NCBI GenBank assembly: GCA_022783665.1
Contig: JALFZJ010000006.1
Coordinates: 56,858 to 120,857 of the forward strand
Direction of reading: 5' to 3'
DNA: 64,000 nucleotides
Source of the DNA: Arcanobacterium sp.
GTDB taxonomy: Bacteria > Actinomycetota > Actinomycetes > Actinomycetales > Actinomycetaceae
Part shown: piece by piece, positions 10,600 through 20,772 of the stretch
Numbering within the stretch: position 1 is the first letter of the stretch
How the letters are laid out: each line of letters begins with the position of its first letter
The notes under the pieces: generated by a model
Databases searched by the model: none
The model's input: the letters and a program-made list of their open reading frames with translations, nothing else
What the model was told of the DNA's origin: nothing
Translations under genes and position numbers: made by a program

Positions 10600-11667
10600 T
10601 TACACCTGCCCGCCTACCTTAAATCCAGCTTCGGTATCGCCCTTGCGGGTGTATGAGAAACCGTCTGCACCGATGGTCACGTCGATTTCTTTTGGCTCTT
10701 CGCGTTCGATAAGCGGCTGTATATTACCGTCAAGATCGAGCACGCGGGAGGCATCGGTATACCATGATGGCACTACTGCATGGCCCCAGAAGTCGCGGCG
10801 CTGATTGTCGTGAACATCCCATACCACCTCTGGATTATCCGGATCGCCGGTGTAGTAATCCTGGGTGTAGATTTCTACGCGGTGCCCGTCAGGGTCGCGC
10901 AAGTAGAGATAGAACGCATTGGAGACGCCGTGGCGCCCTGGCCCGCGCTCGATCGCATCGGATTTGCGCAATGCGCCGAGTTTATCGCAAATGTAGAGGA
11001 TATTGTGCTTCTCGTGGGTCGAGAAAGCCACGTGGTGCATACGTGGGCCTGCCCCGCCCGTCATTGCCGTGTCGTGCACGGTATGCTTGCGGCACATCCA
11101 CGCAGCGTAAATAACGCCATCGTCGTCTTGAATTGATTCGGTGGTCTTGAACCCGAGGTCGTTGAGATACTTCGTGCCCTTCACGACGTCTGGATACACC
11201 TGGTTGAAGTGATCGAGGCGTACAAGTGCACCGGCACCTTGCTTATCGTAGGCCCAGGCGAGACGCTCCACATGGTCTACTTCGTAGAAGAATTCATAGG
11301 GGAATCCGAGTGGATCCACTACACGCACTGCATTGTGTACCCCTTTGGTGAAATCACCACGGCGGGTCTCACACCCGAGTTCCTTGTAGTATGCCTCGGC
11401 TTTGTCTACGTCTTCCTGGGAGCGTACACGGAATCCGAAAGCCGCCACGGCAGCCTCTGGGCCTTTACGCAATACCAGATTGTGGTGAATGAATTCTTCG
11501 AAGGAGCGAAGATAGATGGCGTTTTCGTCCTCTTCGGTGACGACGAGGCCAAGGATATCCACATAGAACTCGCGTGACTTTTCGAGATCGGTAACGATGA
11601 GCTCCATGTATGCACAGCGCAATACATCAGGTGCTGGCGCTGTTGGAGTAGGGACGTAGTTCGACAT
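10600..11667 (-). CDS. hpaD: 3,4-dihydroxyphenylacetate 2,3-dioxygenase (type I extradiol)
   Basis: Vicinal-oxygen-chelate repeats with His-His-Glu ligand contexts RLDHFNQ, MHHVAFST and GHRVEIYT; resembles actinobacterial HPCD/MndD. Confidence 0.92.
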   Translation of the reverse strand: MSNYVPTPTAPAPDVLRCAYMELIVTDLEKSREFYVDILGLVVTEEDENAIYLRSFEEFIHHNLVLRKGPEAAVAAFGFRVRSQEDVDKAEAYYKELGCETRRGDFTKGVHNAVRVVDPLGFPYEFFYEVDHVERLAWAYDKQGAGALVRLDHFNQVYPDVVKGTKYLNDLGFKTTESIQDDDGVIYAAWMCRKHTVHDTAMTGGAGPRMHHVAFSTHEKHNILYICDKLGALRKSDAIERGPGRHGVSNAFYLYLRDPDGHRVEIYTQDYYTGDPDNPEVVWDVHDNQRRDFWGHAVVPSWYTDASRVLDLDGNIQPLIEREEPKEIDVTIGADGFSYTRKGDTEAGFKVGGQV

Positions 11668-11905
11668 AACAGTCTCCTTTGGCTGATCGAAGGGTCCTTC
11701 TTTTCTATTTCCTATTCAGTTGTGTCTATTTGTTGTTATGGGCTGTGGGGCTGGCACTGTGAGGCGCGAGCTGCAGCGAAGGAGCAAGGCGGCTCACTCC
11801 TGGGGCATCATTGCCTACGGTTGCTGCCCACGCGCTCAGCGTGCCAACGCGGTTCCCAGAGTGCGGTTGGCGTACCAGACGCCGCACGCACCTTTCGTTG
11901 CGCCA

Positions 11906-13441
11906 TCAGGCGCTGGGCCCACCCAAACCCAAGTCATTTTCGGCATAGCCGGTGGCACCGAATCTGGTGGTGTGTACGTCACCAAGAGTGACGTGTACGG
12001 CTTGTTGGATTGTGTAGAAATCCAGTGAGCGATATCCGCCCTCGTGGCCCAGGCCAGAACCTTTCACACCCCCAAATGGCGTGCGCAAATCGCGCACATT
12101 GTGCGAATTGATCCACACCATGCCTGATTCGATTCCTTGAGAGAACAAGTGCGCACGCTTAAGATCGTTCGTCCACACATACGAAGCCAGGCCGTATACT
12201 GAGTTATTCGCCAGTTCGAGAGCCTCTTCCTCGGTGTCGAACGGCGTGATTGCAACTACCGGCCCGAAGATTTCTTCTTGGAAGATACGGGCATCAGGCT
12301 TCACATCTGCAAATACAGTTGGCCGAATATAGTTGCCTTCGGGGAATTCCTCAGGGCGCTCGCCGCCAGCCACGAGTCGTGCTTCCTGTTTGCCGATCTC
12401 GATATAACTCGTCACTTTCTTATAGTGATCAGGGTGCACCAGTGCAGCGATTTCCGTATTCGGATCGCTCGGCACGCCCACCACGACTTTCTCGGTTCGC
12501 TCGGCATATTCGCGCACGAAACGGTCGTATATCGAGCGCTCTACAAGGAGGCGCGAAGATGCCGTGCACCGCTCACCATTGAGGGAGTACACACCAAACA
12601 ATGTGGAATCGAGCGCCGCTTCGAAATCGGCATCTGCAAAAATAACTGCCGGCGATTTTCCGCCCAATTCGAGCGACATATGCTTCATATTCTCCGCGCA
12701 GTTGGCGTAGATTCGTTTCCCGGTTGCTAGAGAACCAGTAAAGGAAATGAGCGGCACGTCAGGATGCTTCACAAGGGCGTCACCCGCGCAAGCGCCAAAG
12801 CCATTGACGACGTTGAACACGCCGTCTGGCACTCCAGCGCGCTTCATAATCCCACCCCACAAATACGCGGAGGCAGGCGTAAACTCTGCAGGTTTGAGCA
12901 CCACGGTACAACCAGAGGCGAGTGCTGGGCCAAGCTTCCACGATTCTTGCATAAACGGCGTGTTCCATGGGGTAATCAACCCAGCCACACCGTAGGGTTT
13001 GCGGTTCACGTAGTTGAGTTGGCGTCCAGGCATTTTGAAGGCATTGTCGGTGCCTGCCACGATGAGATCGGCAAAGAAGCGGAAGTTTTCGGCTGCTCGG
13101 TTTGCTTGCCCTTTAGCTTGGCGGATAGGAAGGCCGGTATCGAAACATTCAATATTGGCCAATGTATCGCCCAGCGCTTCAACTTCTTCTGCAATTCGAT
13201 AGAGTATTTTGGCGCGCTGGCGAGGAAGCATCTTCGGCCATGGGCCGTCGTCAAAGGCTTTCTTCGCCGCCGCTACAGCGCGATCTACATCTGCTTGTTC
13301 GCCGGAAGCGGCGGTGATGTAGCTCGTATTGGTGGTTGGTTCGAGCACATCGAAGGTGGCTCCGGAAATGGAATCAACATACTCACCATCGATAAAGTGC
13401 TGGATTTTCTCAGGCATTCCTTCAGGAATCTGTACTGCCAT
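11906..13441 (-). CDS. hpaE: 5-carboxymethyl-2-hydroxymuconate semialdehyde dehydrogenase
   Basis: ALDH motifs (MSLELGGKSP, NGERCTASSR) and HpaE-like C-terminus NSHNVRDLRTPFGGVKGSGLGHEGG...LGDVHTTRFG. Confidence 0.92.
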   Translation of the reverse strand: MAVQIPEGMPEKIQHFIDGEYVDSISGATFDVLEPTTNTSYITAASGEQADVDRAVAAAKKAFDDGPWPKMLPRQRAKILYRIAEEVEALGDTLANIECFDTGLPIRQAKGQANRAAENFRFFADLIVAGTDNAFKMPGRQLNYVNRKPYGVAGLITPWNTPFMQESWKLGPALASGCTVVLKPAEFTPASAYLWGGIMKRAGVPDGVFNVVNGFGACAGDALVKHPDVPLISFTGSLATGKRIYANCAENMKHMSLELGGKSPAVIFADADFEAALDSTLFGVYSLNGERCTASSRLLVERSIYDRFVREYAERTEKVVVGVPSDPNTEIAALVHPDHYKKVTSYIEIGKQEARLVAGGERPEEFPEGNYIRPTVFADVKPDARIFQEEIFGPVVAITPFDTEEEALELANNSVYGLASYVWTNDLKRAHLFSQGIESGMVWINSHNVRDLRTPFGGVKGSGLGHEGGYRSLDFYTIQQAVHVTLGDVHTTRFGATGYAENDLGLGGPSA

Positions 13442-13506
13442 CGCGTCTCCTTATCGTCTGGCAAACGCCGATGTGGGTGGCGTTCGCTCTTGTACTTCTT
13501 TGAGTC

Positions 13507-15081
13507 TTAGTTTTCGCTGCGTCCGCTGGACTTGCGGGCGAGCCATTCGTTGTACTTTTCGCGCCATTCCTCGTTCAACGGGAAGAGGCCGTCGAGCTTT
13601 TCACCTGCTTGAACCATCTGCGCGATGAACTCTTCTTCTGATTCTTGGCGCTCGCACTCATCTACAAGCTCTTCTACGAGTGACGGCGGAATCACGAGTG
13701 CACCGTCGTCATCCGCCACGATCACATCGCCTGGCTGCACGGCCACTCCTCCGCACGAAATTGTGCCATCTACTTCCCAGGGGATATGCACACGCCCCAG
13801 CACTGATGGATGCGCAGCCTTCGCAAGCACAGGCAGCCCTACATCTGCCACAGCAGCCCAGTCGCGCACGGCGCCATCGGTGATGATTCCTGCAGCGCCC
13901 CGTGCTTGTGCGCGAAGCGCAATAATATCGCCCATTGTGCCCGCAAATTCACAGCCGCGAGCTTCCATCACGAGCACATCACCCTCGCACAGAGAATCGA
14001 CTGCTCGTTTTTGGGCGTTGTAGCCGCCTCCCTTTTGTTTGAACAGATCCGGGCGGTGAGCCACATATCGCAAAGTACGAGCCCGCCCTACGATCTTTTG
14101 GCCTGCGCGCATCGGGTGTACGCCGTCTATTGACGCGTTGCCAAATCCGCGTTTGCGAAGCTGGGATGACAGCGTCGATACAGCCACCGCTTCCAAACGC
14201 TGGCGAAGCTCGGGCGTGAGTTCAAATTCCGGCTCTAGACCTGCTGCTTCACGTGAGCCCCAAGCGTCAATCTTTTGCTGTTCGTTCGCATCTGGCTCAC
14301 TACCAATTGATGCCAACGCAGGGGCGGAGACGACCGTCGTCACCAATTCTCCAGATGTAATGGCAGGATCCGTTTCGGAAAACACTTCCACGCTTACTGT
14401 TTGGCCTGGCTGGAGCACGGATGAACCTGCGGGGGTGCCCGTGAGAATTACATCGCCAGGCTCGAGCGTCATAAAACGAGAAAGATCAGCAATAAAATGC
14501 GCGAAAGAGAAGAGCAAAGTGCTCGATGAGTCTTCTTGCACTACCTCGCCGTCCACTTTCGTACGGATACCCAGAGCATCAGGGGAAATCGACGCGGCGT
14601 CGATAAGAGTAGGCCCGAGCGGCGTCATCCCATCGCCAGACTTCGAACGTAGATTTGATCCTTTATCCGCCGTGCGAAAATCGAGCAGACCCATATCGTT
14701 GCCTGCAGTGACGTGCGAAACGTAGCTCCACGCGTCGTCTTCAGGCACGCTGCGGGCAGTTTTGCCGATCACTAGGGCGATTTCACCTTCGAATACGAGC
14801 AGCTCGGTGCCCTCAGGGCGAGCCACTGTGCCCCCCGTGCCTGCAATCGAGGAGCTTGCTTTCAAAAAATACGAAGCGTTATTCGGGATGCGCCCGCGCT
14901 GGCGAGCACGCGAAGGATACGCGAGGTGTACGGCGATGATCTTGCCAACCTCGAGTCCAAGGGTTTGGGAAATGATATGCGAATGCAACTGATCTCCTCG
15001 GTAGGCGTCGTGGCGGATAGATGGCATCTGAGCGCCGTTGCTCGGATGGATGTGGCGGCTGACGTCGCTTGCGTAGAGCAA
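13507..15081 (-). CDS. fusion protein: N-terminal FAH domain + C-terminal RraA-like/HMG-CHA aldolase domain
   Basis: FAH half: VFEGEIALVIGKTAR...PLGPTLID...LEPGDVILTGTPAG. RraA half: GTMGDIIALRAQARGAAGIITDGAVRD...GVAVQPGDVIVADDDGALVIP, all in one ORF. Confidence 0.9.
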   Translation of the reverse strand: MLYASDVSRHIHPSNGAQMPSIRHDAYRGDQLHSHIISQTLGLEVGKIIAVHLAYPSRARQRGRIPNNASYFLKASSSIAGTGGTVARPEGTELLVFEGEIALVIGKTARSVPEDDAWSYVSHVTAGNDMGLLDFRTADKGSNLRSKSGDGMTPLGPTLIDAASISPDALGIRTKVDGEVVQEDSSSTLLFSFAHFIADLSRFMTLEPGDVILTGTPAGSSVLQPGQTVSVEVFSETDPAITSGELVTTVVSAPALASIGSEPDANEQQKIDAWGSREAAGLEPEFELTPELRQRLEAVAVSTLSSQLRKRGFGNASIDGVHPMRAGQKIVGRARTLRYVAHRPDLFKQKGGGYNAQKRAVDSLCEGDVLVMEARGCEFAGTMGDIIALRAQARGAAGIITDGAVRDWAAVADVGLPVLAKAAHPSVLGRVHIPWEVDGTISCGGVAVQPGDVIVADDDGALVIPPSLVEELVDECERQESEEEFIAQMVQAGEKLDGLFPLNEEWREKYNEWLARKSSGRSEN

Positions 15082-15107
15082 TGAATGAGATCGAATACGT
15101 TACTCTG

Positions 15108-15119
15108 ATCGTATACGAT
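15108..15119. promoter_or_regulatory. 12-bp perfect palindrome ATCGTATACGAT, candidate operator
   Basis: Lies in the divergent FAH-RraA/SSADH intergenic region, just downstream of a minus-strand TTGACA (15153-15158) and an AT-rich -10 region. Confidence 0.5.
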
Positions 15120-15348
15120 TTATGATATTATCATTACTGACTCGGAAGAGTTTGTCAATCATTCCATAAAACTGCTCGAAATGCGGACGCACCTAGCATG
15201 AGTGTTTGCCACCCAATGCTTTGCGTTATGGTGATGGTGACGCCAGCGGCAGCAACGACGCCCCGCACATTCCTACAGCAGGGACGCTATCTTCCCCAGA
15301 AGCAATCTTCTGGCGAGCACAGGCATCTTCATATCGAGGAGAATCCAC

Positions 15349-16836
15349 ATGACTTCGATCAATATTGCACAATTTCTAGCAGATATTCCCACCGATCTCT
15401 TTATCAACGGCGATTTCGTTCCCTCAAGTTCAGGCAAGCGATTCGAGGTGATCAACCCCGCAACGGGCGCCGTGCTCACGACAGTTGCCGATGCCAGCCC
15501 TGAAGACGGCGCACGAGCACTCGATCTTACCGTTCAGGCACAAGACGCCTGGGCTGCAACTCCTCCGCGTGAACGCTCCGATATACTGCGCCGAGCGTTC
15601 GACCTCGCGAACGGCAAATATCGATCGACGCTCGCCACAATCATGACACTCGAGATGGGCAAACCGCTGGCACAATCCGATGCCGAGGTGACGTACGGAG
15701 CAGAGTTTTTACGGTGGTTCGCAGACGAAGCCGTGCGCATACGAGGTGACTATTTCCGCTTACCCGAAGGTAAACTACAAGCGCTTGTGGTGCGCCGCCC
15801 AGTAGGCCCCTGCCTCCTGATCACCCCGTGGAACTTTCCCCTCGCAATGGCCACACGCAAGGTTGGCCCAGCATTTGCGGCAGGAAACGCAGCAATTCTG
15901 AAGCCTTCCGAAGATACCCCGCTCACCTCTCTCTTCTTTGCAAAGATTATGAAAGAGGCAGGAGTGCCAGACGGCGTATTCGCCGTGCTGCCCACGTCGA
16001 AATCACCTGAACTCACAGGCCCAATGATTCAAGATCCGCGGCTGCGTAAGCTTTCCTTCACCGGTTCAACTCGGGTAGGAAAAGCACTGCTACACGAAGC
16101 AGCCGATAACGTATTGCGCACATCGATGGAACTTGGCGGAAACGCGCCCTTTATCGTCTTTGACGACGCCGACGTAGATCGTGCAGTAGACGCAGCCATC
16201 ATGACGAAAATGCGCAATATGGGAGAAGCATGTAACGCTGCCGATCACTTCTTTGTGCATGACGCCGTCTATGACGAGTTCACTGAGAAATTCGCCGCAG
16301 CACTCGCTGAGCAAAATGTAGGCAATGGCCTTGATGACGGTGTAGATGTAGGGCCGCTCGTGAGCGAGAAACAGCTGCGCTCAGTTACAGCTTTGCTGGA
16401 AGACGCTCAGGCGCGTGGTGCCAAAGTAGTAACTGGCGGCAAACGCAAGGACGGCGAGGGCTACTTCCTCGAACCTACACTGCTCGCAGACGTTCCAATC
16501 GATTCTGACATCATCGTCACAGAGATCTTCGGTCCGGTTGCTCCAGTCGTGCGGTTCAATGACGAAAAGGAACTCATACGCATTATCAATCGCGATACAG
16601 TGGGCCTTGCAGGATATTTCCACACCAATGATATGCAACGCGTCCTTCGCCTTGCCGAACAACTAGAAATAGGAATGCTCGGCGTCAATACGGGCACGAT
16701 TTCTAATGCCGCAGCGCCATTTGGCGGCATGAAGGAATCTGGAATGGGCCGCGAAGGAGGCAAAGAAGGTATCGAAGAATACCTTGAGACGGTTTACGTC
16801 GGCCTACCTGCTCCGGATTTCACACCGTTCCTCTAG
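15349..16836 (+). CDS. NAD(P)-dependent succinate-semialdehyde dehydrogenase-like ALDH
   Basis: ITPWNFPLAMATRKVGPAFAAGN, MELGGNAPFIVFDDAD, GEACNAADHFFV (Cys), FGGMKESGMGREGG. Confidence 0.88.
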   Translation: MTSINIAQFLADIPTDLFINGDFVPSSSGKRFEVINPATGAVLTTVADASPEDGARALDLTVQAQDAWAATPPRERSDILRRAFDLANGKYRSTLATIMTLEMGKPLAQSDAEVTYGAEFLRWFADEAVRIRGDYFRLPEGKLQALVVRRPVGPCLLITPWNFPLAMATRKVGPAFAAGNAAILKPSEDTPLTSLFFAKIMKEAGVPDGVFAVLPTSKSPELTGPMIQDPRLRKLSFTGSTRVGKALLHEAADNVLRTSMELGGNAPFIVFDDADVDRAVDAAIMTKMRNMGEACNAADHFFVHDAVYDEFTEKFAAALAEQNVGNGLDDGVDVGPLVSEKQLRSVTALLEDAQARGAKVVTGGKRKDGEGYFLEPTLLADVPIDSDIIVTEIFGPVAPVVRFNDEKELIRIINRDTVGLAGYFHTNDMQRVLRLAEQLEIGMLGVNTGTISNAAAPFGGMKESGMGREGGKEGIEEYLETVYVGLPAPDFTPFL

Positions 16837-17012
16837 TGCACACTATGCCTTTAGGATACGTATGGGGCAGCAATGCGCCCAGGATGTGCCGCTCCCCATA
16901 CCATAGTGCCACCGGGCTTGTCTCTGCGCGTGCACCAAGCCGGCATCACGCCACAACGATCGCAGCGCAGTGATGCGGAGAATGATTTAGAGATACGTGC
17001 CACAATAGACGT

Positions 17013-18644
17013 ATGCTCGTTGTGATCATCGGACTCCTCGCTATCACCGTATTATGCGTAACTCTTGGAGATAAGTTGGGGCTTCCCTACCCCATTCTTA
17101 TGATGCTGTGTGCGATCGCGCTGTCTTTCCTCCCTGGTGTGAGTGCGCCCAATATCGATCCAGATCTCATCTTGCCGCTGTTCTTGCCTCCGCTGTTGTT
17201 TGCTACTGCGAGAAATGCGAGCTGGTCGGTATTTCGCAAACGCTGGAGTATTCTGCTTGCGCTCGCCGTACTTTTAACGATCGTAACGGCTCTTGTTGCG
17301 GCACTACTGGCGTGGTGGCTCGTACCAGGAATCACCTTCCCGCTCGCGCTTCTCATCGGAGCTGCGGTTGCGCCAACAGATCCAGTGGCAGTAGAGGCGG
17401 TGGCAGGGCCGGCGAAGATGCCTCGCCGCCTTATGATCCTTCTCGACGCCGAAGGGCTCTTCAATGACGCTATCGCGATCGTCATGTTTCAAACTGCACT
17501 CGGCGCCGTCATTGCACAACAAAAGTCCATCAGCCCGATGATCCTTGTCGAATTTCCTCTTGCTGCCGCAGGATCAGTACTTGTAGGGCTTTTAGTGGGC
17601 TACCTATATCGGGTTGCAGACCGCGTCACACACAGCACATCAGCGCAAATAGCCGTGAGCATCGTGGCGCCTTTCGCGGCCTATATGCTCGCCGATTACC
17701 TTGGGATTTCAGGTGTGATCGCAGTCGTCGTCACCGCGCTTGAAAGCAACCGCAACGACCGCCCAGAAAACGGCTCCATCCGCATCGCACGCAACAACTT
17801 TTGGGATGTGGCAAATGTGCTCATTAACGGGCTCGCCTTTGGCCTTATTGGGTTGCAGATGAGAGAAGTGTTCGCAGCTGATACGAGCGGGCTCTCATAC
17901 GCGCTACCCACAGCCGCAGTATGCGCCTCACTGTTCCTTGTGCGTTACATCTTCGTATTCGTACTCGGTAAGGCATCCACACGTTTGCCGCTCAAGGAGT
18001 TACACAACGGCGCAGTGCTGCTCACGTGGAGCGGTATGCGCGGCCTTGCCACACTGGCTCTCGCACTCGCCGTACCAAGTATCGGCACACTCGGCGATGG
18101 AAGCTCTGCGCGCCAACTCGTAATAGTTATCGCCGCTACAACGATATTCGTCACACTCGTGCCCACAGGATTTAGCCTGCCGTGGCTCTCACGCAGAATC
18201 GCCCCTCAAGAACCGGGCGAAGAGAGCAAGGAGATCGCAAAGATCCTCCGCAAGTCCCAGCACCAATCGCTGATGGCGGTGAGCAAAGCTTTCCCCGGTG
18301 ATCAATTCACGCCCGAGCTGCGCAAGATTCTCCAGGTCCGATTCGATACACTGCGCGAAGAACTTGAAGTTGCCGAGCTCATGCAAGACGACGATTCCTC
18401 CCCCACCGCATACGACTATCAGCTCCCGCGTGATGCTCGTCTTCATCATCAAGCCCACGTGGAACGCATGGTGAACGTGGCTCTCAATGCTGCACGTGCC
18501 GAAGTATTACGCGCTCGCAGGGATATCGATGTAGATCCTGAAATCGCTGATCGTATCCTTCTGCTGCTGGATCAACGGATGATGGCGGCGTATACGAGTG
18601 CGATGAGCTTCGATAATGAGCAAAATAGCCATAACCACGATTAG
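17013..18644 (+). CDS. Na+/H+ antiporter (CPA1/NhaP family)
   Basis: APTDPVAVEAVAG, LLDAEGLFNDAIAIV, WSGMRGLATLALALA with a soluble C-terminal tail. Confidence 0.9.
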   Translation: MLVVIIGLLAITVLCVTLGDKLGLPYPILMMLCAIALSFLPGVSAPNIDPDLILPLFLPPLLFATARNASWSVFRKRWSILLALAVLLTIVTALVAALLAWWLVPGITFPLALLIGAAVAPTDPVAVEAVAGPAKMPRRLMILLDAEGLFNDAIAIVMFQTALGAVIAQQKSISPMILVEFPLAAAGSVLVGLLVGYLYRVADRVTHSTSAQIAVSIVAPFAAYMLADYLGISGVIAVVVTALESNRNDRPENGSIRIARNNFWDVANVLINGLAFGLIGLQMREVFAADTSGLSYALPTAAVCASLFLVRYIFVFVLGKASTRLPLKELHNGAVLLTWSGMRGLATLALALAVPSIGTLGDGSSARQLVIVIAATTIFVTLVPTGFSLPWLSRRIAPQEPGEESKEIAKILRKSQHQSLMAVSKAFPGDQFTPELRKILQVRFDTLREELEVAELMQDDDSSPTAYDYQLPRDARLHHQAHVERMVNVALNAARAEVLRARRDIDVDPEIADRILLLLDQRMMAAYTSAMSFDNEQNSHNHD

Positions 18645-18751
18645 ACGATGCACAGATTCTCATCGAGATGTAATGCCCATCACCGGAGACTATGCAGAGT
18701 AGCATCAAAGTAATGCACACAGTACTAATCACAATGAACTGATCGCAATGA

Positions 18752-19708
18752 ATGGAGATGGCCATCATGCCTGACGTGTCTTTTACACAAAGCCATGTGA
18801 TGATTCCAAACCCTCATCCCACTTCTTTGGCCTATTATGAGTGGCGCCCAAAGGAGCACCCGGGTGGAGTTCACGGTGTGGTGCAACTGGCTCACGGTAT
18901 GGTGGAACATCTCGGGCGATACGCTGATTTTGCTCAGTATTTGGCAGAGCAAGGTTATGTGGTTGTTGGGGCAGATCATCGCGGCCACGGCAAGTCAGCA
19001 TCGGCAGATGCACCACTGGGTTATTTTGGTGACGATATCGCATGGGAGGTCGTCGCTCACGATCTTGACGTTGTGCGGAGGTACGCACAATCGCGCTTTC
19101 CGGGTCTACCCTATGTCATGTTCGGGCATTCCATGGGATCATTCCTTCTTCGCATCTACCTTTCACGCAAAGCCACAGGACTAGCAGGCGCAGCTATCAT
19201 CGGCAGCGGCCAGTGGCCAGGTCTCCTCGGAGTACTGGGTTTGGGATTGGCACGCACGCTGTCTACGTGTAACCCAACTGGCACAGGAACCGTGCTCGAT
19301 AAGCTCGCTTTTGGCCCGTACAACAAGCCGTTCGAAGGGCGTACCAGTTTTGACTGGCTTTCTCGTGATCTTGGCAATGTGGATCGTTATATTGCAGATC
19401 CGCTCAGCGGCTTCGTGCCAAGCAATGCGTTCTATGCCGAATTGTTTCACGGGCTCCGCATGGCGAACCAGCCTGAAGCCTTCCTGATCAATCCCGAAAT
19501 TCCCCTCTATATTGCCTCCGGCGAGGTTGATCCAGTAGGTGGAGCATCAGCAGTCGATGCTATTGCCTCGCAGTATCGGGAAGCTGGAATGACCGATATT
19601 GAAACACACGTGTATCCAAACGACCGCCACGAGATCTTCAATGAAACTGATAAAGACGCCGTCTGGGCAGATTTTGCTACATGGCTGAAACGCGTATGTG
19701 ATGCTTAA
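18752..19708 (+). CDS. alpha/beta hydrolase (monoacylglycerol lipase-like)
   Basis: VQLAHGMVEHLGRYADFAQYLA, VVGADHRGHGKS, VMFGHSMGSFL (GxSxG). Confidence 0.9.
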   Translation: MEMAIMPDVSFTQSHVMIPNPHPTSLAYYEWRPKEHPGGVHGVVQLAHGMVEHLGRYADFAQYLAEQGYVVVGADHRGHGKSASADAPLGYFGDDIAWEVVAHDLDVVRRYAQSRFPGLPYVMFGHSMGSFLLRIYLSRKATGLAGAAIIGSGQWPGLLGVLGLGLARTLSTCNPTGTGTVLDKLAFGPYNKPFEGRTSFDWLSRDLGNVDRYIADPLSGFVPSNAFYAELFHGLRMANQPEAFLINPEIPLYIASGEVDPVGGASAVDAIASQYREAGMTDIETHVYPNDRHEIFNETDKDAVWADFATWLKRVCDA

Positions 19709-19749
19709 GCGATCACGGGCATGAGCGCTTTGTACAAGCGGGTATAGGT

Positions 19750-19784
19750 GTGGGCGGAGCAAAGCTTGGCTTTGCTCCGCCCAC
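19750..19784. terminator. perfect 16-bp stem / 3-nt loop hairpin between convergent genes
   Basis: GTGGGCGGAGCAAAGC-TTG-GCTTTGCTCCGCCCAC. Confidence 0.8.
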
Positions 19785-19824
19785 TGCTGTCCAGCAACCG
19801 CGATAGTTGGGTGAGTGCAAGGTT

Positions 19825-20772
19825 CTATTTCACAGCGCCCGCAGTCAGCCCTCCGATAAGCCGCTTTTCAATCAGAGCGAAGAGGATAATCACCGGCACA
19901 ATGGCCACAATTGCCGTGGAGAACATGTACTGCCATTCTTTGACGTACAATCCGAGGAATCGGGGCATTGCCACCGTAAGAGGCTGCAGTTCTGCTTTTT
20001 GCACCAGCACAAAAGCCGCAGCGTATTCATTCCACGAATTTACGAACACGAATACGATAGCCGTCACAATGCCAGGCCAAACGAGAGGCAGAGAGATCTT
20101 AAACATCGTCTGCAAACGCCCTAGCCCATCTACCATGGCTGCTTCATCGATTTCTTTCGGAACCGATGCAAAGAAGCTTTGCATAATCCATACCGCGAAC
20201 GACAAATTAAACGTACCGTTAATCAAAATCAGTGCCGCCCATACGGCATATCCCTGCCAGCCTCGGAATTCTTGATATAGGCCGACCGCAAGCACAGTGG
20301 GCTGAAGCATCTGTGTACACAGAACGATGAACAAGAACGGCATTCGCCCAGGGAAACGATAGCGCGCAATATAGTAGGCCGCCGGAGTAGCAACCAGCAA
20401 TACAAGCAAGGTAGCCCCAATTGCGATGACGGCGGTAGCCAGAAGCGAGCTTCCGACGTCTACCCCTTTGAAACTCCACATGGTGATGAAGTTAGACCAC
20501 TCAAGTTTCGACGGCAGATACTCCACGGGAATCTTGTACACATCTGCACGCGTCTTAAGAGCAGTGATCGCCATAAGAAGATAGGGGAACACAAACAGCG
20601 CCACAACGAGAATTACGCCGATGGCAGTAGCGATTGGGTTGGGGCGCCCTCCGGCACTCTTACGTTTACGGCTTTGCGCCTTCCGTGCCTTGTGTGCAGG
20701 AGAATCGGTTGATACTGCCGGGGCAATCGTCGTTTGGGCTGGCTGGTTACTAACGCTAGGAGTGCTCATCAC
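19825..20772 (-). CDS. sugar ABC transporter permease (MalG-type)
   Basis: EAA loop EIDEAAMVDGLGRLQTMFKISLPLVWPG; C-terminal GGLTAGAVK. Confidence 0.92.
   Translation of the reverse strand: MMSTPSVSNQPAQTTIAPAVSTDSPAHKARKAQSRKRKSAGGRPNPIATAIGVILVVALFVFPYLLMAITALKTRADVYKIPVEYLPSKLEWSNFITMWSFKGVDVGSSLLATAVIAIGATLLVLLVATPAAYYIARYRFPGRMPFLFIVLCTQMLQPTVLAVGLYQEFRGWQGYAVWAALILINGTFNLSFAVWIMQSFFASVPKEIDEAAMVDGLGRLQTMFKISLPLVWPGIVTAIVFVFVNSWNEYAAAFVLVQKAELQPLTVAMPRFLGLYVKEWQYMFSTAIVAIVPVIILFALIEKRLIGGLTAGAVK

Noticed and set aside
12764-13510. 248-aa plus-strand ORF opposite hpaE
   Set aside because: Antisense shadow of a strongly conserved ALDH gene
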